A stretch of DNA of 64,000 bases from QWOP01 sp003669605 (GCA_947481985.1 CANKIK010000001.1:73484-137483); one strand, 5' to 3'. Positions 8,419 through 19,733 are shown, counted from the stretch's first letter. A program made the numbers and translations. Notes: generated from the letters alone by a model not told the origin.

Positions 8419-8823
8419 ATGCCGACAGCTTCCCGCGATGCCGACTCCGATTCACCCCTTGCTCCAGCGCTTGAGAGGGCATTGGCCGCGGCGAAGGTTG
8501 CCGAGGAGAGCCGCGGCACCGACATCCGCGTTCTCGACCTCCGAGCGGTGACCCCGGTCTTCGACTACTTCGTGGTAGTGACTGGCGCGAGCCGCCGTCA
8601 GATCCACGCCATGGCCGATGAGATCCAGGCGGTCATGAAGAAGGAATGGCACGACCGGAAACGCGGTGCCGAGGGGTACGAGGAAGGGCGCTGGATCATC
8701 CTCGACTACGGTGATGTCGTCGTGCAATTGTTCGACGCAGAGGCCCGACAATATTGGGACCTCGAGCACCTCTGGAGTGAGGCCCGCCATGTGCCGCTCC
8801 CTACTGCCGGAGCGGCGACGTGA
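8419..8823 (+). CDS. rsfS: ribosomal silencing factor RsfS (Iojap/DUF143)
   Basis: RsfS binds uL14 and blocks subunit joining in nutrient-poor conditions. The 134-aa protein has the family core DIRVLDLRAVTPVFDYFVV, the HAMADEI helix and the C-terminal WIILDYGDVVVQLF...ARQYWDLEHLW signature. ATG 8419 was chosen; upstream in-frame starts read through non-coding sequence. The stop overlaps the argS ATG by one base (TGATG), so argS is probably coupled. Confidence 0.95.
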   Translation: MPTASRDADSDSPLAPALERALAAAKVAEESRGTDIRVLDLRAVTPVFDYFVVVTGASRRQIHAMADEIQAVMKKEWHDRKRGAEGYEEGRWIILDYGDVVVQLFDAEARQYWDLEHLWSEARHVPLPTAGAAT

Positions 8824-10664
8824 TGGCGACGCCGGGCGAAGGGGAGGCGGCTCCGGGGACATTCCGTGACCGGTTGAGGCGTTGTTTTTCGCACGCGCTT
8901 TGCGGCCTTGCCGACGACGGTGTGGTGGCGATCCCACGCGAGGATCTGTCGACTCTGATCGATCAGGTGCGGGAGACGGCCGACGCCAAGTTTGGCGACT
9001 ACTCCGGCACGATGGCGATGGGGCTGGCTAAAAAGGCCGGCAGGAAGCCGCGTGAACTGGCCGTGGAGATCATCACCCGGCTTGCCAGGAGTCCTGAATT
9101 CGCTGCCATTTTTGAGCCGCCGGGCGATCCGGTTGGCCCTGGGTTCATCAATGTCACCGTCCGGGCGGATGCCCTCTCCGCCGCGGTTTTGGCCGCCTGC
9201 CGCGACGCCCGATTCGGCGTGCCAATCGTTGCCGATCCGGAGACGGTCGTCATCGATTTCAGTTCGCCGAACGTCGCCAAACCGATGCACGTCGGACACA
9301 TTCGCTCCACCGTGATCGGCGATGCGTTGGCGAGGATCCTCGCCTTTCGAGGCCACCGCACCATCACCGACAACCATCTCGGCGACTGGGGTACGCAGTT
9401 CGGCATGATTCTCTGGGGATGGAAGCGATTCGGTGACGAGGCGGCCTTTGCCACGGATCCGACGGCCGAACTGGGACGGATCTACCGGACGGTGCGGAAA
9501 CTGACTGACGGCAAGCCCGACGAACTCTCCGCCGACTTGGGGCTGGCCGACTTGGCCGCGAAATACCCCGACGCGGGCCGCGAGGTGCTCCTCGAGACCG
9601 CGAGACTCCACGAGGGAGATGCCGAGAACAAGGCTCTCTGGGAGCGGTTCATGCCGGCATGCCTCGCTGACATCGAAAAGATCTACCGGCGACTCGACGT
9701 CACGTTCGACCATCGGCTCGGCGAGAGTTTCTTCCACCCGTTCCTGGCGTTCGTCGTCGAGGATCTCCAACAGAAGGGACTGGCTCGGGAGAGCCGTGGC
9801 GCCATCGGCGTGTTTCTCGATGGCGACGACAAGCCCCCGTTCCTCGTCCGCAAGGCTGACGGTGCATTTCTCTATGCCACCACCGATCTGGCGACGATCC
9901 AGTGGCGGCTGGCGCACTGGAAGCCGGACCGGATCCTGTACGTCGTCGACCACCGCCAGGGGCAGCACTTCGATCAACTCTTCCAAACCGCCCGCCGCTG
10001 GGGCTTGGGAGACGTCGACCTCGTCCATGTGGCGTTTGGTACTGTGCTTGGGGACGACGGCAGGCCGTTTAAGACTCGGGCCGGCGACACGGTTGGGCTG
10101 GAGTCGCTGCTCGATGAGGGAGTGGAGCGGGCGCTGGCTGTGGTGGCCACCGATGATGCGATGGCAACCGACGAACGGCAGCGGGTTGCCACAACGGTCG
10201 GCATCGGCGCCATCAAGTACGCCGATCTCAGCCAGAATCGGACCACGGACTACGTTTTCAGCTTCGACAAGATGCTCCAGCTCACCGGCAACACCGCCGC
10301 CTACATGCAGTACGCGGTAGCCCGCGTGGAGGGAGTGCTGGAGAAGGGGGGGATCGACCGCGAAACACTGCGACGATCAGCCACAGAGATCCTTCTCGCC
10401 GATCCTAAAGAACGCGCGCTGGCCCTCGAGATCATGCGATTCGGGGAGGTGCTCGAGGATGTCGAGGCTGACTACCGGCCCAATCTGCTGACCGCTTGGC
10501 TGTTCGACCTCGCTGCCTGCTATTCGTCCTTCTACGATGCCCTCCCGATCCTGAAGGCATCCGAGCCCGAGCGAGCCAGTCGGCTTGCCCTCTGCGACCT
10601 GACTGGCCGCGTGCTCCGTCAGGGGCTCGAACTGCTCGGCATCGGCACCGTCCGCAAGATGTGA
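8823..10664 (+). CDS. argS: arginyl-tRNA synthetase
   Basis: This class I synthetase (613 aa) charges tRNA-Arg. It has an N-terminal Add-1 domain (about 1-115), the HIGH box as HVGH at residues 156-159 after FSSPNVAKPM, and a DALR anticodon-binding domain ending TVRKM. Like many ArgRSs it lacks a canonical KMSK. The FSFDKMLQLTGN segment occupies that region. Start options are ATG 8823 (one-base overlap with rsfS) or GTG 8820 (GTGA overlap). Confidence 0.97.
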   Translation: MATPGEGEAAPGTFRDRLRRCFSHALCGLADDGVVAIPREDLSTLIDQVRETADAKFGDYSGTMAMGLAKKAGRKPRELAVEIITRLARSPEFAAIFEPPGDPVGPGFINVTVRADALSAAVLAACRDARFGVPIVADPETVVIDFSSPNVAKPMHVGHIRSTVIGDALARILAFRGHRTITDNHLGDWGTQFGMILWGWKRFGDEAAFATDPTAELGRIYRTVRKLTDGKPDELSADLGLADLAAKYPDAGREVLLETARLHEGDAENKALWERFMPACLADIEKIYRRLDVTFDHRLGESFFHPFLAFVVEDLQQKGLARESRGAIGVFLDGDDKPPFLVRKADGAFLYATTDLATIQWRLAHWKPDRILYVVDHRQGQHFDQLFQTARRWGLGDVDLVHVAFGTVLGDDGRPFKTRAGDTVGLESLLDEGVERALAVVATDDAMATDERQRVATTVGIGAIKYADLSQNRTTDYVFSFDKMLQLTGNTAAYMQYAVARVEGVLEKGGIDRETLRRSATEILLADPKERALALEIMRFGEVLEDVEADYRPNLLTAWLFDLAACYSSFYDALPILKASEPERASRLALCDLTGRVLRQGLELLGIGTVRKM

Positions 10665-10695
10665 CTGCCGCCGCCGCTCCCCGAGGAGTCTTCCC

Positions 10696-12795
<2,100 letters not shown>

Positions 12796-12923
12796 CATCC
12801 GTCTCGATTGGCCGTCACGGCGGAAAGCCCCGCTCGGGGCCGGCAGCGTGCTTCTCTTGAAGTCGAGGAGGGGGAACGCGGTGGCGAAGCCTCGAGCGTT
12901 CAAGCCGTTCGGGATCAAGAATG

Positions 12924-12947
12924 CTCTCGGCGAGTTGCCGCCGAGAG
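12924..12947 (+). terminator. GC-rich hairpin between convergent genes
   Basis: CTCTCGGC at 12924-12931 pairs with GCCGAGAG at 12940-12947, with one further G-C pair inside. It lies between the ends of the EF-G paralogue and the convergent SDR gene. A weaker 5-bp hairpin is at 12827-12840. Neither has a T-run, so factor-independent termination is not assured. Confidence 0.4.
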
Positions 12948-13004
12948 AAGAGCACCAACGCATCGACCCGGCGCAAGACCGGGAAGCCGATCGCCGGCCA
13001 GGGA

Positions 13005-13820
13005 TCATGCCGGCTTCGGCTTGGGGAGGGCTCGGGTTGAGCCGGTGGTGATGCCACCGTCGACGAGGAGGGTCTGGCCGGTGACATAGGCGCTGGCATC
13101 GGAGGCGAGAAACACGACCGCTCCGTCGAGGTCTTCGGCCTTTCCGGGCCGCTTGAGTGGGATCCTCTCCGTGAGGTATTCGATCCACTCCTGGTCACGG
13201 TACATGACGTCGTTCTGCGCAGTACGGAACCAGCCTGGAGCGAGGCAGTTGACGGTGATGCCGTGAGGGCCGAGATCGTCGGCGAGGCTCATCGTCATCT
13301 GCTTCACGCCGCCGCGGCTGGCTGAATACGGGGTCAGACCCGCATAGCCAAAGACGCTTGTCACGCTGCCGATGTTGATGATTCGCCCCTGCTTCCGTGG
13401 AATCATGTGGCGGGCCATCGCTTGGGCCATGAAAAATGTGCCGCGGAGATTGGTGTCGAGGACGGTGTTCCAGTCGTCCCAGGTGATCTCGACTGCGGGC
13501 TTGCGGATGTTGCAACCGGCATTGTTGAGGAGGATGTCGATGGCGCCTCCGGTAGCGATCGCGGCCGCGGCGCACTCCCGGATGCTTGACTCACTCCGCA
13601 GGTCGAGGGGCAGGGGAAAGACCCGGTGTCCGTGGGATTCGAGGCTCCGGCGTGGCTCGACCAGGTCGTCAACTTTTCGGGAGGTGATCACCAGATCGGC
13701 CCCGGCCCGCGCCAATGCACCGGCCATCTGCAGGCCGAGTCCGCGGCTCGCGCCGGTGACGAGGGCCGTCCGTCCGGTCAGATCAAAGAGGGCGGGTCCA
13801 GTGGGTGAGGTGCGGCTCAT
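13005..13820 (-). CDS. short-chain dehydrogenase/reductase
   Basis: This 271-aa classical SDR has TGASRGLG at 22-29 (cofactor binding), NNAG at 99-102, catalytic Ser152 and Tyr165. The position four after Tyr, normally Lys, is Arg169 (codon CGC). The overall pattern (VNCLAPGWFRT, VTGQTLLVDGG) fits gluconate 5-dehydrogenase or 2-deoxygluconate 3-dehydrogenase-like enzymes. The substrate is not certain. It follows the MDR gene by 32 bp on the same strand, so the two are probably co-transcribed in sugar, sugar-acid or polyol oxidation. Confidence 0.85.
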   Translation of the reverse strand: MSRTSPTGPALFDLTGRTALVTGASRGLGLQMAGALARAGADLVITSRKVDDLVEPRRSLESHGHRVFPLPLDLRSESSIRECAAAAIATGGAIDILLNNAGCNIRKPAVEITWDDWNTVLDTNLRGTFFMAQAMARHMIPRKQGRIINIGSVTSVFGYAGLTPYSASRGGVKQMTMSLADDLGPHGITVNCLAPGWFRTAQNDVMYRDQEWIEYLTERIPLKRPGKAEDLDGAVVFLASDASAYVTGQTLLVDGGITTGSTRALPKPKPA

Positions 13821-13852
13821 GGCCTGCTCCGGGGGCTGTCGGACTTTTTAAA

Positions 13853-14896
13853 TCAGGGCTTGAGGACGACTTTGACCAACCCCTGTTCTCGGTCATGGAG
13901 TCGGTGAAACCAATCGACACCCTCGCTGAGTGGTGCCACTTTACTGACGAAGCAGGAGAGGTCGACCCGCCCTTCCGCGACCAGTCGGATTGCCTCTGGA
14001 TAACTGCCGGCTGACGAGCATGAGCCCTGGAGTCGCAATTGTCGGGTGACCACCAACTGCAGGGGCATCTCGATCAGCTGCGAGACATTGCCAACCAGCA
14101 CCACGGTACCGCCCCGAGTGGCAGCCTCGATGGCTGTCCTGACCGGTGCGCTGGCCCCCACCGCCTCAAAGACCACATCGGCCCCGTCGGTATCGGGGGT
14201 GGAAGTGCCCCATTTGGCGGCCTGAGCCCCGGCGTCGTCGCCAGCGAGAAACGTCTCGGTGGCCCCCAACGACCGAGCTTGCGACAGCCGCCCCTCATCG
14301 AGATCGACAGCCGCGATCCGGGGAACACCGTAGGCACGCAGCGACGCCACGCAGGCCAGTCCAATCGGACCAGCACCGACCACCACCGCGGAGCGCGTTG
14401 TGGGGCCGACATCGGCCAGATGGACGGCGTGGAGGGCGATCGTCAGTGGCTCGAGTAGGGCCGCGGCCACAAAGTCGAGTTGATCAGGAATGGGATAGAC
14501 GATCCGCCGCGGAACCACCACAAACTCAGCGAAGCAGCCATGGCGACGGTATTGCCCGCAGGAGACCCCAAGGACTTGGCGAGATGAGCAGAGATTCTCT
14601 CTCCCAGCACGGCAGTGGTCGCAGGACCCGCAAAACGCAGTGGAATCGAGGGCAACACGGGTCCCGATCGGCAGATCGACCACCCCACCACCGACCGATT
14701 CAACGATGCCGGCAGCCTCGTGGCCCATCACCAAAGGGGGAATTCGCCTCCCCGTCGAACCGTTCAATCCGTGCACATCACTCCCACAGATCCCGCAGGC
14801 TGCGACGCGAATCCGGACCTCTCCTGGGCCGGGGAGAGGGGCCTCCATGTCGGTAAATTCAAGCACACTCGGCGCGGTAAGGAGAAGAACCTTCAT
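13853..14896 (-). CDS. zinc-dependent medium-chain alcohol dehydrogenase
   Basis: This 347-aa MDR enzyme has catalytic-zinc ligands Cys37 (in CGICGSD) and His59-Glu60 (GHE). Structural zinc cysteines are at 89, 92, 95 and 103 (CGSCDHCRAGRENLC). A Rossmann motif VVVGAGPIGL follows. The family includes sorbitol, threonine 3- and galactitol-phosphate dehydrogenases. Nothing here decides among them. It is the first gene of a probable two-gene operon with the SDR. The start is ATG 14896. Confidence 0.88.
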   Translation of the reverse strand: MKVLLLTAPSVLEFTDMEAPLPGPGEVRIRVAACGICGSDVHGLNGSTGRRIPPLVMGHEAAGIVESVGGGVVDLPIGTRVALDSTAFCGSCDHCRAGRENLCSSRQVLGVSCGQYRRHGCFAEFVVVPRRIVYPIPDQLDFVAAALLEPLTIALHAVHLADVGPTTRSAVVVGAGPIGLACVASLRAYGVPRIAAVDLDEGRLSQARSLGATETFLAGDDAGAQAAKWGTSTPDTDGADVVFEAVGASAPVRTAIEAATRGGTVVLVGNVSQLIEMPLQLVVTRQLRLQGSCSSAGSYPEAIRLVAEGRVDLSCFVSKVAPLSEGVDWFHRLHDREQGLVKVVLKP

Positions 14897-15499
14897 AGGG
14901 CGTGTGATCCGTCATTCAGAGGGAAAGCAACTGCGACATACCGCTAAAATACGCGATGAGAGAGAGAAGCCAAGCGACTCCCCCCAGAAGCCGCAGTCAT
15001 CGCAGGCGACTGTCAGCGTCAAAAAAACCATTTCAAACGGCTCCCTGGGGAAACGTGCAGGACGGGAGAGAAGACGGTCGATGAGGGGCAAAGCCAGCGA
15101 CAAAGGGGCTCAAATCTGCAAAGAAGTGGCTTCGGCAGGCGAGCATGTTGACACCGTTGGGGGTCCGCCATACATTTGCCGCTTCGATCCCTCGAACGAC
15201 GCCCGCGGCCCCGCAGGCCGCAGGAGGCAGTCGCGATCAGCCCTTCTCGGGGCTTTTCGTCGCCCCCGCCGGCTTGCCAGGCATGTTGATTGCCAGGAAA
15301 AGTCTTGGTGGGAGCGTTGCGGGCAAGGATCGAACGAATCAGAATGCCGTCGGTTATCTTTAGTGTGGAGTAGGGAATCAGGCCAGTGTCTCTGGCTGTA
15401 GGTGATCGCAAGCGACAAGTTCTGTCGGCACCAACCGGCAGGCTGTAAAAGCGGCAGAATTCAAGTCACTAGTTCGGAACGAAGTCAGGGGAGTGAGTC
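14897..15499. other. 603-bp divergent intergenic region upstream of rpsJ
   Basis: This gap separates the minus-strand dehydrogenases from the ribosomal supercluster and should hold promoters for both. I see the small ORF at 14912-15031. There is a leader hairpin at 15422-15428/15435-15441 (7 bp with one wobble, loop CACCAA) and a smaller one at about 15382-15396. No convincing -35/-10 pair, tRNA or known small RNA could be identified. The minus-strand reading 15019-15411 shows some codon-like character but no recognisable domain. Confidence 0.4.
14912..15031 (-). CDS. possible 39-aa zinc-ribbon-like microprotein
   Basis: From ATG 15031 the minus strand encodes 39 aa with two CxxC pairs, CDDC and CRSC, separated by 18 residues. 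This is the spacing of a small zinc ribbon. A GGGAG element lies about ten bases upstream. The stop is 15 bp before the MDR start on the same strand. It may be a leader peptide, a true microprotein or chance. A longer in-frame start at 15103 exists. Confidence 0.25.
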   Translation of the reverse strand: MVFLTLTVACDDCGFWGESLGFSLSSRILAVCRSCFPSE

Positions 15500-15826
15500 G
15501 TGGCAGGTCCAGCGCAGGAAATCATTCGCATCCGCATGGAAGCGTACGATCACAGCGTGCTCGATCAGAGCGCCGCAGAGATCGTCGACACTGCCAAGCG
15601 AACAAATTCTGAAGTTCACGGTCCGATTCCGCTGCCGACACGGATCGAGCGGTACACCGTTCTCTCTAGTCCGCATGTCGACAAAAAAGCCCGTCAGCAG
15701 TACGAGATCAGGACGCATAAGCGCGTCATTGATATCGTTCAGGCAACGGCAAAGACCATCGAAGCGCTCAATAAATTGAGCCTTCCTGCTGGCGTGGATA
15801 TCAAAATCAAGGCTTCGTCGCGGTAG
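15500..15826 (+). CDS. rpsJ: 30S ribosomal protein uS10
   Basis: This 108-aa protein is the first gene of the S10-spc-alpha supercluster. The core EIIRIRMEAYDHSVLDQSA and the loop IPLPTRIERYTVLSSPHVDKKARQQYE are typical; uS10 lies in the 30S head and also serves as NusE in antitermination. It starts with GTG at 15500. No rpsL, rpsG, fusA or tuf precedes it, unlike the E. coli order. Confidence 0.98.
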   Translation: MAGPAQEIIRIRMEAYDHSVLDQSAAEIVDTAKRTNSEVHGPIPLPTRIERYTVLSSPHVDKKARQQYEIRTHKRVIDIVQATAKTIEALNKLSLPAGVDIKIKASSR

Positions 15827-16024
15827 TTTTATTCGGTTCTGGTTCGGTTTCCTACACTTTCAGGAGCGTCCGTTAAAGCATGCTTGGAAGGCGTTGTGGG
15901 TAAGGCTCGGGCATTGCCCGGGTGCTCCTGCAGCCAGCGACTTCGAGCGTGATTCAGAAACCTCCCTTGGTTGTGTCTGCCGCTTGGCGGACTTGGCTGT
16001 GGGGGAGTTTCGGCGACGTACAAC

Positions 16025-16816
16025 ATGGCTGCTCATCGACGATTCGGCCGAGCCAGCAAGGCTGACGGCCCTGCCCGTAAGGGTCTTCTTGGACGCAAAG
16101 TCGGCATGACGCAGGTGTTCGATGCTGACGGCACGGCTGTGCCTGTCACGGTGATCGAAGCCGGGCCTTGCAAGGTGCTTTGTCTGCGGACGCTCGACCG
16201 CGACGGCTATGCTGCCGTCCAGTTGGGCTTTCTCGATAAGCCCAGGCGGCTTGCGAGTCGGTCAATCCGAGGCCAGGTTGCGAGCCTGGAAAGCAAGCGT
16301 AGCAAGCGACGTGCTGAGGCGGGCGTTGCCCTCCTTGCCAAGCCAAATTGCGAACCCAAGCGGTTTGTTCGCGAGTTTCGCGGCGTTACCGAAGGTGTTG
16401 ACGTCGGTCAGGATCTCACCGTCGAGGTCTTCGAGGGTGTAGCCCGTGTCGATGTGACGGGGACGACCAAGGGGCGCGGTACTGCTGGTGTCATGAAGCG
16501 ACATGGCTTCAAGGGTCAGCGGGCCACGCACGGCGTCAAAAAGGTGCACCGTCACCAGGGTGGCACTGGGATGAATACTTCGCCCGCGCGTGTCTTCAAG
16601 GGCAAGCGCATGGCTGGGCGGTTTGGTAATGAACGTTCCACGATGCGGAATCTCAAGGTGGTTCGGGTCGACAAAGAGCACAACCTGCTCCTCGTCCGTG
16701 GTGCCGTACCGGGTCCCAATGGCTGTATGGTGGTGGTGCAGCAAACCAACTTGCTCAAGAAGGTCGCCGGCCCAGGGGCCCCGGCCGTTTCCAAGAAGAA
16801 GGCGGGTGCTCGGTGA
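16025..16816 (+). CDS. rplC: 50S ribosomal protein uL3
   Basis: This 263-aa protein is longer than the usual 205-215. It has an N-terminal extension of about 20 residues before GLLGRKVGMTQVF and a basic C-terminal tail ending SKKKAGAR. The W-loop/core region KRHGFKGQRATHG and HRHQGGTGMNTSPARVFKGKRMAG is intact. ATG 16025 is the likely start. The Shine-Dalgarno GGGGGAG is somewhat distant. The stop overlaps the rplD GTG by four bases. Confidence 0.97.
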   Translation: MAAHRRFGRASKADGPARKGLLGRKVGMTQVFDADGTAVPVTVIEAGPCKVLCLRTLDRDGYAAVQLGFLDKPRRLASRSIRGQVASLESKRSKRRAEAGVALLAKPNCEPKRFVREFRGVTEGVDVGQDLTVEVFEGVARVDVTGTTKGRGTAGVMKRHGFKGQRATHGVKKVHRHQGGTGMNTSPARVFKGKRMAGRFGNERSTMRNLKVVRVDKEHNLLLVRGAVPGPNGCMVVVQQTNLLKKVAGPGAPAVSKKKAGAR

Positions 16817-17580
16817 AACTTGCCGTCTATGACATTACTGGTCGTGAGGTCGGTTCCTACGAAATCGATCCTGCCGAGTTGGCCCCGTCGGTCAATAAGC
16901 AACTCCTTCATGATGCCGTCGTGATGTACCAGGCGAATCTTCGCCAGGGGACTCATCGGACGAAGTCACGGGGTGAAGTCGCTGGGTCGACGAAAAAGCT
17001 CTACCGCCAGAAGGGCACTGGCAACGCTCGTGCTGGTGGCCGGCGCAGTGGTACCCGTCGTGGTGGCGGTCACATTTTTGCGAAGCGTCCCCGCGATTTT
17101 GGCTGGCGGATGCCCCGTAAGGCTCTTCAGGCGGCTGCCCGAATGGCGCTGGCGTCGAGAATCGTTGACGGTGAGGTTCGGCTCGTCGATTCGTTGGCTC
17201 TGGCTGCCCCAAAAACAGCCGTTATGTCAAAGTTTCTTGGCGCTCTTGGGATGACGGACCACACGGTGCTTGTGGCTCCCGAAAAGCACAACGACAACCT
17301 CTGGAAGTCGGCCCGCAACATCGAGGGAGTTTCGGTATCCCCTGTTGCTGATCTGAATGCTTGGACGATTCTCCGCCCTCGGAGAATCGTCATGACCACT
17401 GCGGCTATCGAGTCTTTTAGGGCCGTCGTCGAGTCTCGGAGGACCACCCCCAGGGCGGCCGCCGGATCGGTGACGTCTGCAGCGATTGCTGAACGGGGGG
17501 CAGTTGCCGCACCGAAGGCGATTGCCAAGCGGGGTGCCAAGAAGGCCTCTGCCGCACGCAAGACAACGCGAGGAGAGTAA
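16813..17580 (+). CDS. rplD: 50S ribosomal protein uL4
   Basis: This 255-aa protein uses a GTG start inside the rplC stop (GTGA overlap), so it is translationally coupled. The extended tunnel loop is present around QKGTGNARAGGRRSGTRRGGG. The last 45 residues or so are an Ala/Lys/Arg-rich extension beyond the normal C-terminus. In E. coli uL4 represses the S10 operon. No equivalent hairpin is claimed here. Confidence 0.97.
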   Translation: MKLAVYDITGREVGSYEIDPAELAPSVNKQLLHDAVVMYQANLRQGTHRTKSRGEVAGSTKKLYRQKGTGNARAGGRRSGTRRGGGHIFAKRPRDFGWRMPRKALQAAARMALASRIVDGEVRLVDSLALAAPKTAVMSKFLGALGMTDHTVLVAPEKHNDNLWKSARNIEGVSVSPVADLNAWTILRPRRIVMTTAAIESFRAVVESRRTTPRAAAGSVTSAAIAERGAVAAPKAIAKRGAKKASAARKTTRGE

Positions 17581-17583
17581 TTT

Positions 17584-17904
17584 ATGGCAGTTCCAATACC
17601 TCCCCCCCCGATGTTCACCGCGCGGCTAGCGCCGCATCAGGTGATCGTCCGTCCGTTGGTCACTGAGAAGGGTATGCACCGGGCTCATCGGCACAACGCA
17701 TATTCGTTCGAGGTTGTCACCGAGGCCAATAAGACGGACATCCGCCGTGCGGTTGAGGAGATGTTTAACGTCAAGGTTGAAAAGGTCGCCGTTGCGAATC
17801 GAATCGGCAAGGCTCGGCGGAGTCGAACGCGGAAGACCAGCACGAAGGCTTGGAAAAAGGCCGTTGTGACGCTGAAGCAAGACTTTAAGATCGATCTCTT
17901 CTGA
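17584..17904 (+). CDS. rplW: 50S ribosomal protein uL23
   Basis: This 106-aa protein lies three bases after rplD. Signature elements are VIVRPLVTEKGMH and the VEEMFNVKVEKVAVANR strand. The exit-tunnel docking protein is followed by an 88-nt spacer carrying a hairpin (17919-17925 with 17934-17940) before rplB. The proline-rich start (MAVPIPPPPMF) is unusual but the core is standard. Confidence 0.97.
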   Translation: MAVPIPPPPMFTARLAPHQVIVRPLVTEKGMHRAHRHNAYSFEVVTEANKTDIRRAVEEMFNVKVEKVAVANRIGKARRSRTRKTSTKAWKKAVVTLKQDFKIDLF

Positions 17905-17992
17905 ATCTAAAAGCGGTCTCGGCCATGTTTGCGTGGCCGAAATTACCAACACCAACGTCGAGCAATTAGACACACCTGAGCGATTCGTAGCC

Positions 17993-18850
17993 ATGGGCAT
18001 ACGTACTTACAACCCGACCAGTCCAGGCCGGCGTAACTCCAGCGTTTCCGACTTCAAGGAGTTGACGCCCGGTGCGGTTGCGCCGAAGCAGTTGCGGGTC
18101 CGCAAGCACAAGACCGGCGGGCGGAACAATCAGGGCAAGATCACCTCCCGTCATCGCGGTGGTGGTCATATGCAGCACTATCGTTTGATCGATTTTCGCC
18201 GCAACAAGGATGGTGTTCCTGGTAAGGTCGACTCAATCCAGTACGATCCCAATCGCACCTGTCGCGTGGCGCTTATCGTCTACGCTGACGGTGAAAAGCG
18301 TTTCATTCTGGCTCCCGAGGGGCTGCTTGTCGGAGCGACAGTGCGAAGTGGTGCGGAGGCCGCGCCGGAAGTCGGCAACTGCTTGCCAATGTCGTCGATA
18401 CCGCTTGGCATGCAGGTTCATAACGTCGAACTCCAGGCAGGTCGAGGTGGGCGGCTGTGCCGCTCGGCTGGATCTTCAGCCGTCCTGGTGGCAAGAGAGT
18501 CCCAGTGGGCTCAGTTGACATTGCCAAGCGGTGAAATCCGTCGCGTTCCGATCGCCTGCCGGGCCACGATTGGAGCAATCGGAAATTCCGAGCACATGAA
18601 CGTCGTGCTCGGCAAGGCGGGTCGCAAGCGATGGATGGGGATACGTCCGACGGTTCGCGGAACTGCGATGAATCCCATCGATCACCCGCACGGTGGAGGC
18701 GAGGGTCGCACCAAGGGTGGCCGCCATCCTGTCAGTCCAACTGGCAAGAGTGCGAAGGGTGGCGGAACCCGCAAGCCCCGCAAGCCTTCTGGGGCAGCAA
18801 TCATTCGCCGCCGGAAGAGCAAGCGGTACGGGCAGCTTAAGTTGCGCTAG
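17993..18850 (+). CDS. rplB: 50S ribosomal protein uL2
   Basis: This 285-aa protein starts MGIRTYNPTSPGRRN, the classical uL2 N-terminus, so ATG 17993 is preferred over an in-frame GTG at 17933. The SRHRGGGHMQHYRLIDF block and NPIDHPHGGGEGRTKGGRHPVSP, with the conserved peptidyl-transferase-proximal histidine, are intact. Confidence 0.98.
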   Translation: MGIRTYNPTSPGRRNSSVSDFKELTPGAVAPKQLRVRKHKTGGRNNQGKITSRHRGGGHMQHYRLIDFRRNKDGVPGKVDSIQYDPNRTCRVALIVYADGEKRFILAPEGLLVGATVRSGAEAAPEVGNCLPMSSIPLGMQVHNVELQAGRGGRLCRSAGSSAVLVARESQWAQLTLPSGEIRRVPIACRATIGAIGNSEHMNVVLGKAGRKRWMGIRPTVRGTAMNPIDHPHGGGEGRTKGGRHPVSPTGKSAKGGGTRKPRKPSGAAIIRRRKSKRYGQLKLR

Positions 18851-18972
18851 AGTTCATTCAGTTTACGGTCAAGCAATCAGCTTTCGAGCGGGCTGAGTCG
18901 GTAGTGAGTGGCGAAGCGGGAAACAGCTGGACACGAATCAGCAGGGGAGAGGCAAGGCCTCTCGGATGAATC

Positions 18973-19257
18973 ATGGGACGCAGTGCGAAAAAGGGGCCGT
19001 ATGTCGACCCTAGGCTGTACGGCAAGGTCGAGGCTCAGCTCTCGGGAAGCAAACGCGACCCGATCAAGACTTGGTCGCGCGCCTGCACGATCGTGCCGGA
19101 ATTTATCGGTCTGACGTTCATGGTTCACAACGGCAAGCTCCACATGAAGGTCTTTGTTACCGAAGACATGGTGGGCCACAAGCTCGGAGAGTTCGCCCCC
19201 ACACGAACATTTCGTGGCCATGGCGGCAAGGTCAAGGAAGCCGCTCCGGGAAAGTAA
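18973..19257 (+). CDS. rpsS: 30S ribosomal protein uS19
   Basis: This 94-aa protein starts MGRSAKKGPYVDPRLYGKV. It carries SRACTIVPEFIGLTFMVHNGK and the GEFAPTRTFRGHGGK tail that approaches the A-site finger. The start is ATG 18973. It is separated from rplB by 122 nt and from rplV by 137 nt, far more than in compact S10 operons. Confidence 0.98.
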   Translation: MGRSAKKGPYVDPRLYGKVEAQLSGSKRDPIKTWSRACTIVPEFIGLTFMVHNGKLHMKVFVTEDMVGHKLGEFAPTRTFRGHGGKVKEAAPGK

Positions 19258-19394
19258 TCTTGCATTCGGCTGTTGCGTGGGATGGGGTAGTGCTGCAGTT
19301 AATACAGTTTTGAATTCAAGAATCGTCGTCAGTGAAGTTGGATTCGGTCATCAGTACAGACAGTTTCCGGCTCCGAACAGGAGCGAGGTGAAAG

Positions 19395-19733
19395 ATGCCG
19401 TACACAGCCATACACAAATTCGCCAGGATCAGTCCCCGCAAGGTGCGGGCACTGGCAAATCTGGTGCGAGGTAAGTTTGCCGACGAGGCGCTCGATATTC
19501 TCCGTTTCCAGCCCCATCGTGGCGCGCGGATGCTCGAGAAAGTCATTAAGAGTGCACTCGGCAACGCTGAGCACCAGCAGGCGACGGGGGTCGATGACCT
19601 GGTGGTCATCGATGCACGCGTCGATGGTGGACCAATGATCAAACGCATCCGGCCTCGGGCTCGCGGGATGGCGTTTGGAGTCAAACGGCGGATGTCGCAT
19701 ATTAAGGTGGCACTCGAGGCCCCGACGGAATGA
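19395..19733 (+). CDS. rplV: 50S ribosomal protein uL22
   Basis: This 112-aa protein has an N-terminal ARISPRKVRALANLVRGK and the tunnel beta-hairpin region DARVDGGPMIKRIRPRARGMA. The start ATG 19395 is preceded by GAGGTG. Macrolide-relevant hairpin residues look ordinary. Confidence 0.97.
   Translation: MPYTAIHKFARISPRKVRALANLVRGKFADEALDILRFQPHRGARMLEKVIKSALGNAEHQQATGVDDLVVIDARVDGGPMIKRIRPRARGMAFGVKRRMSHIKVALEAPTE

Noticed and set aside
15310..15345. tRNA T-arm-like pattern (GGATCGAAC) in the rpsJ upstream gap
   Set aside because: No matching acceptor stem, D-arm or anticodon arm could be built on either strand.
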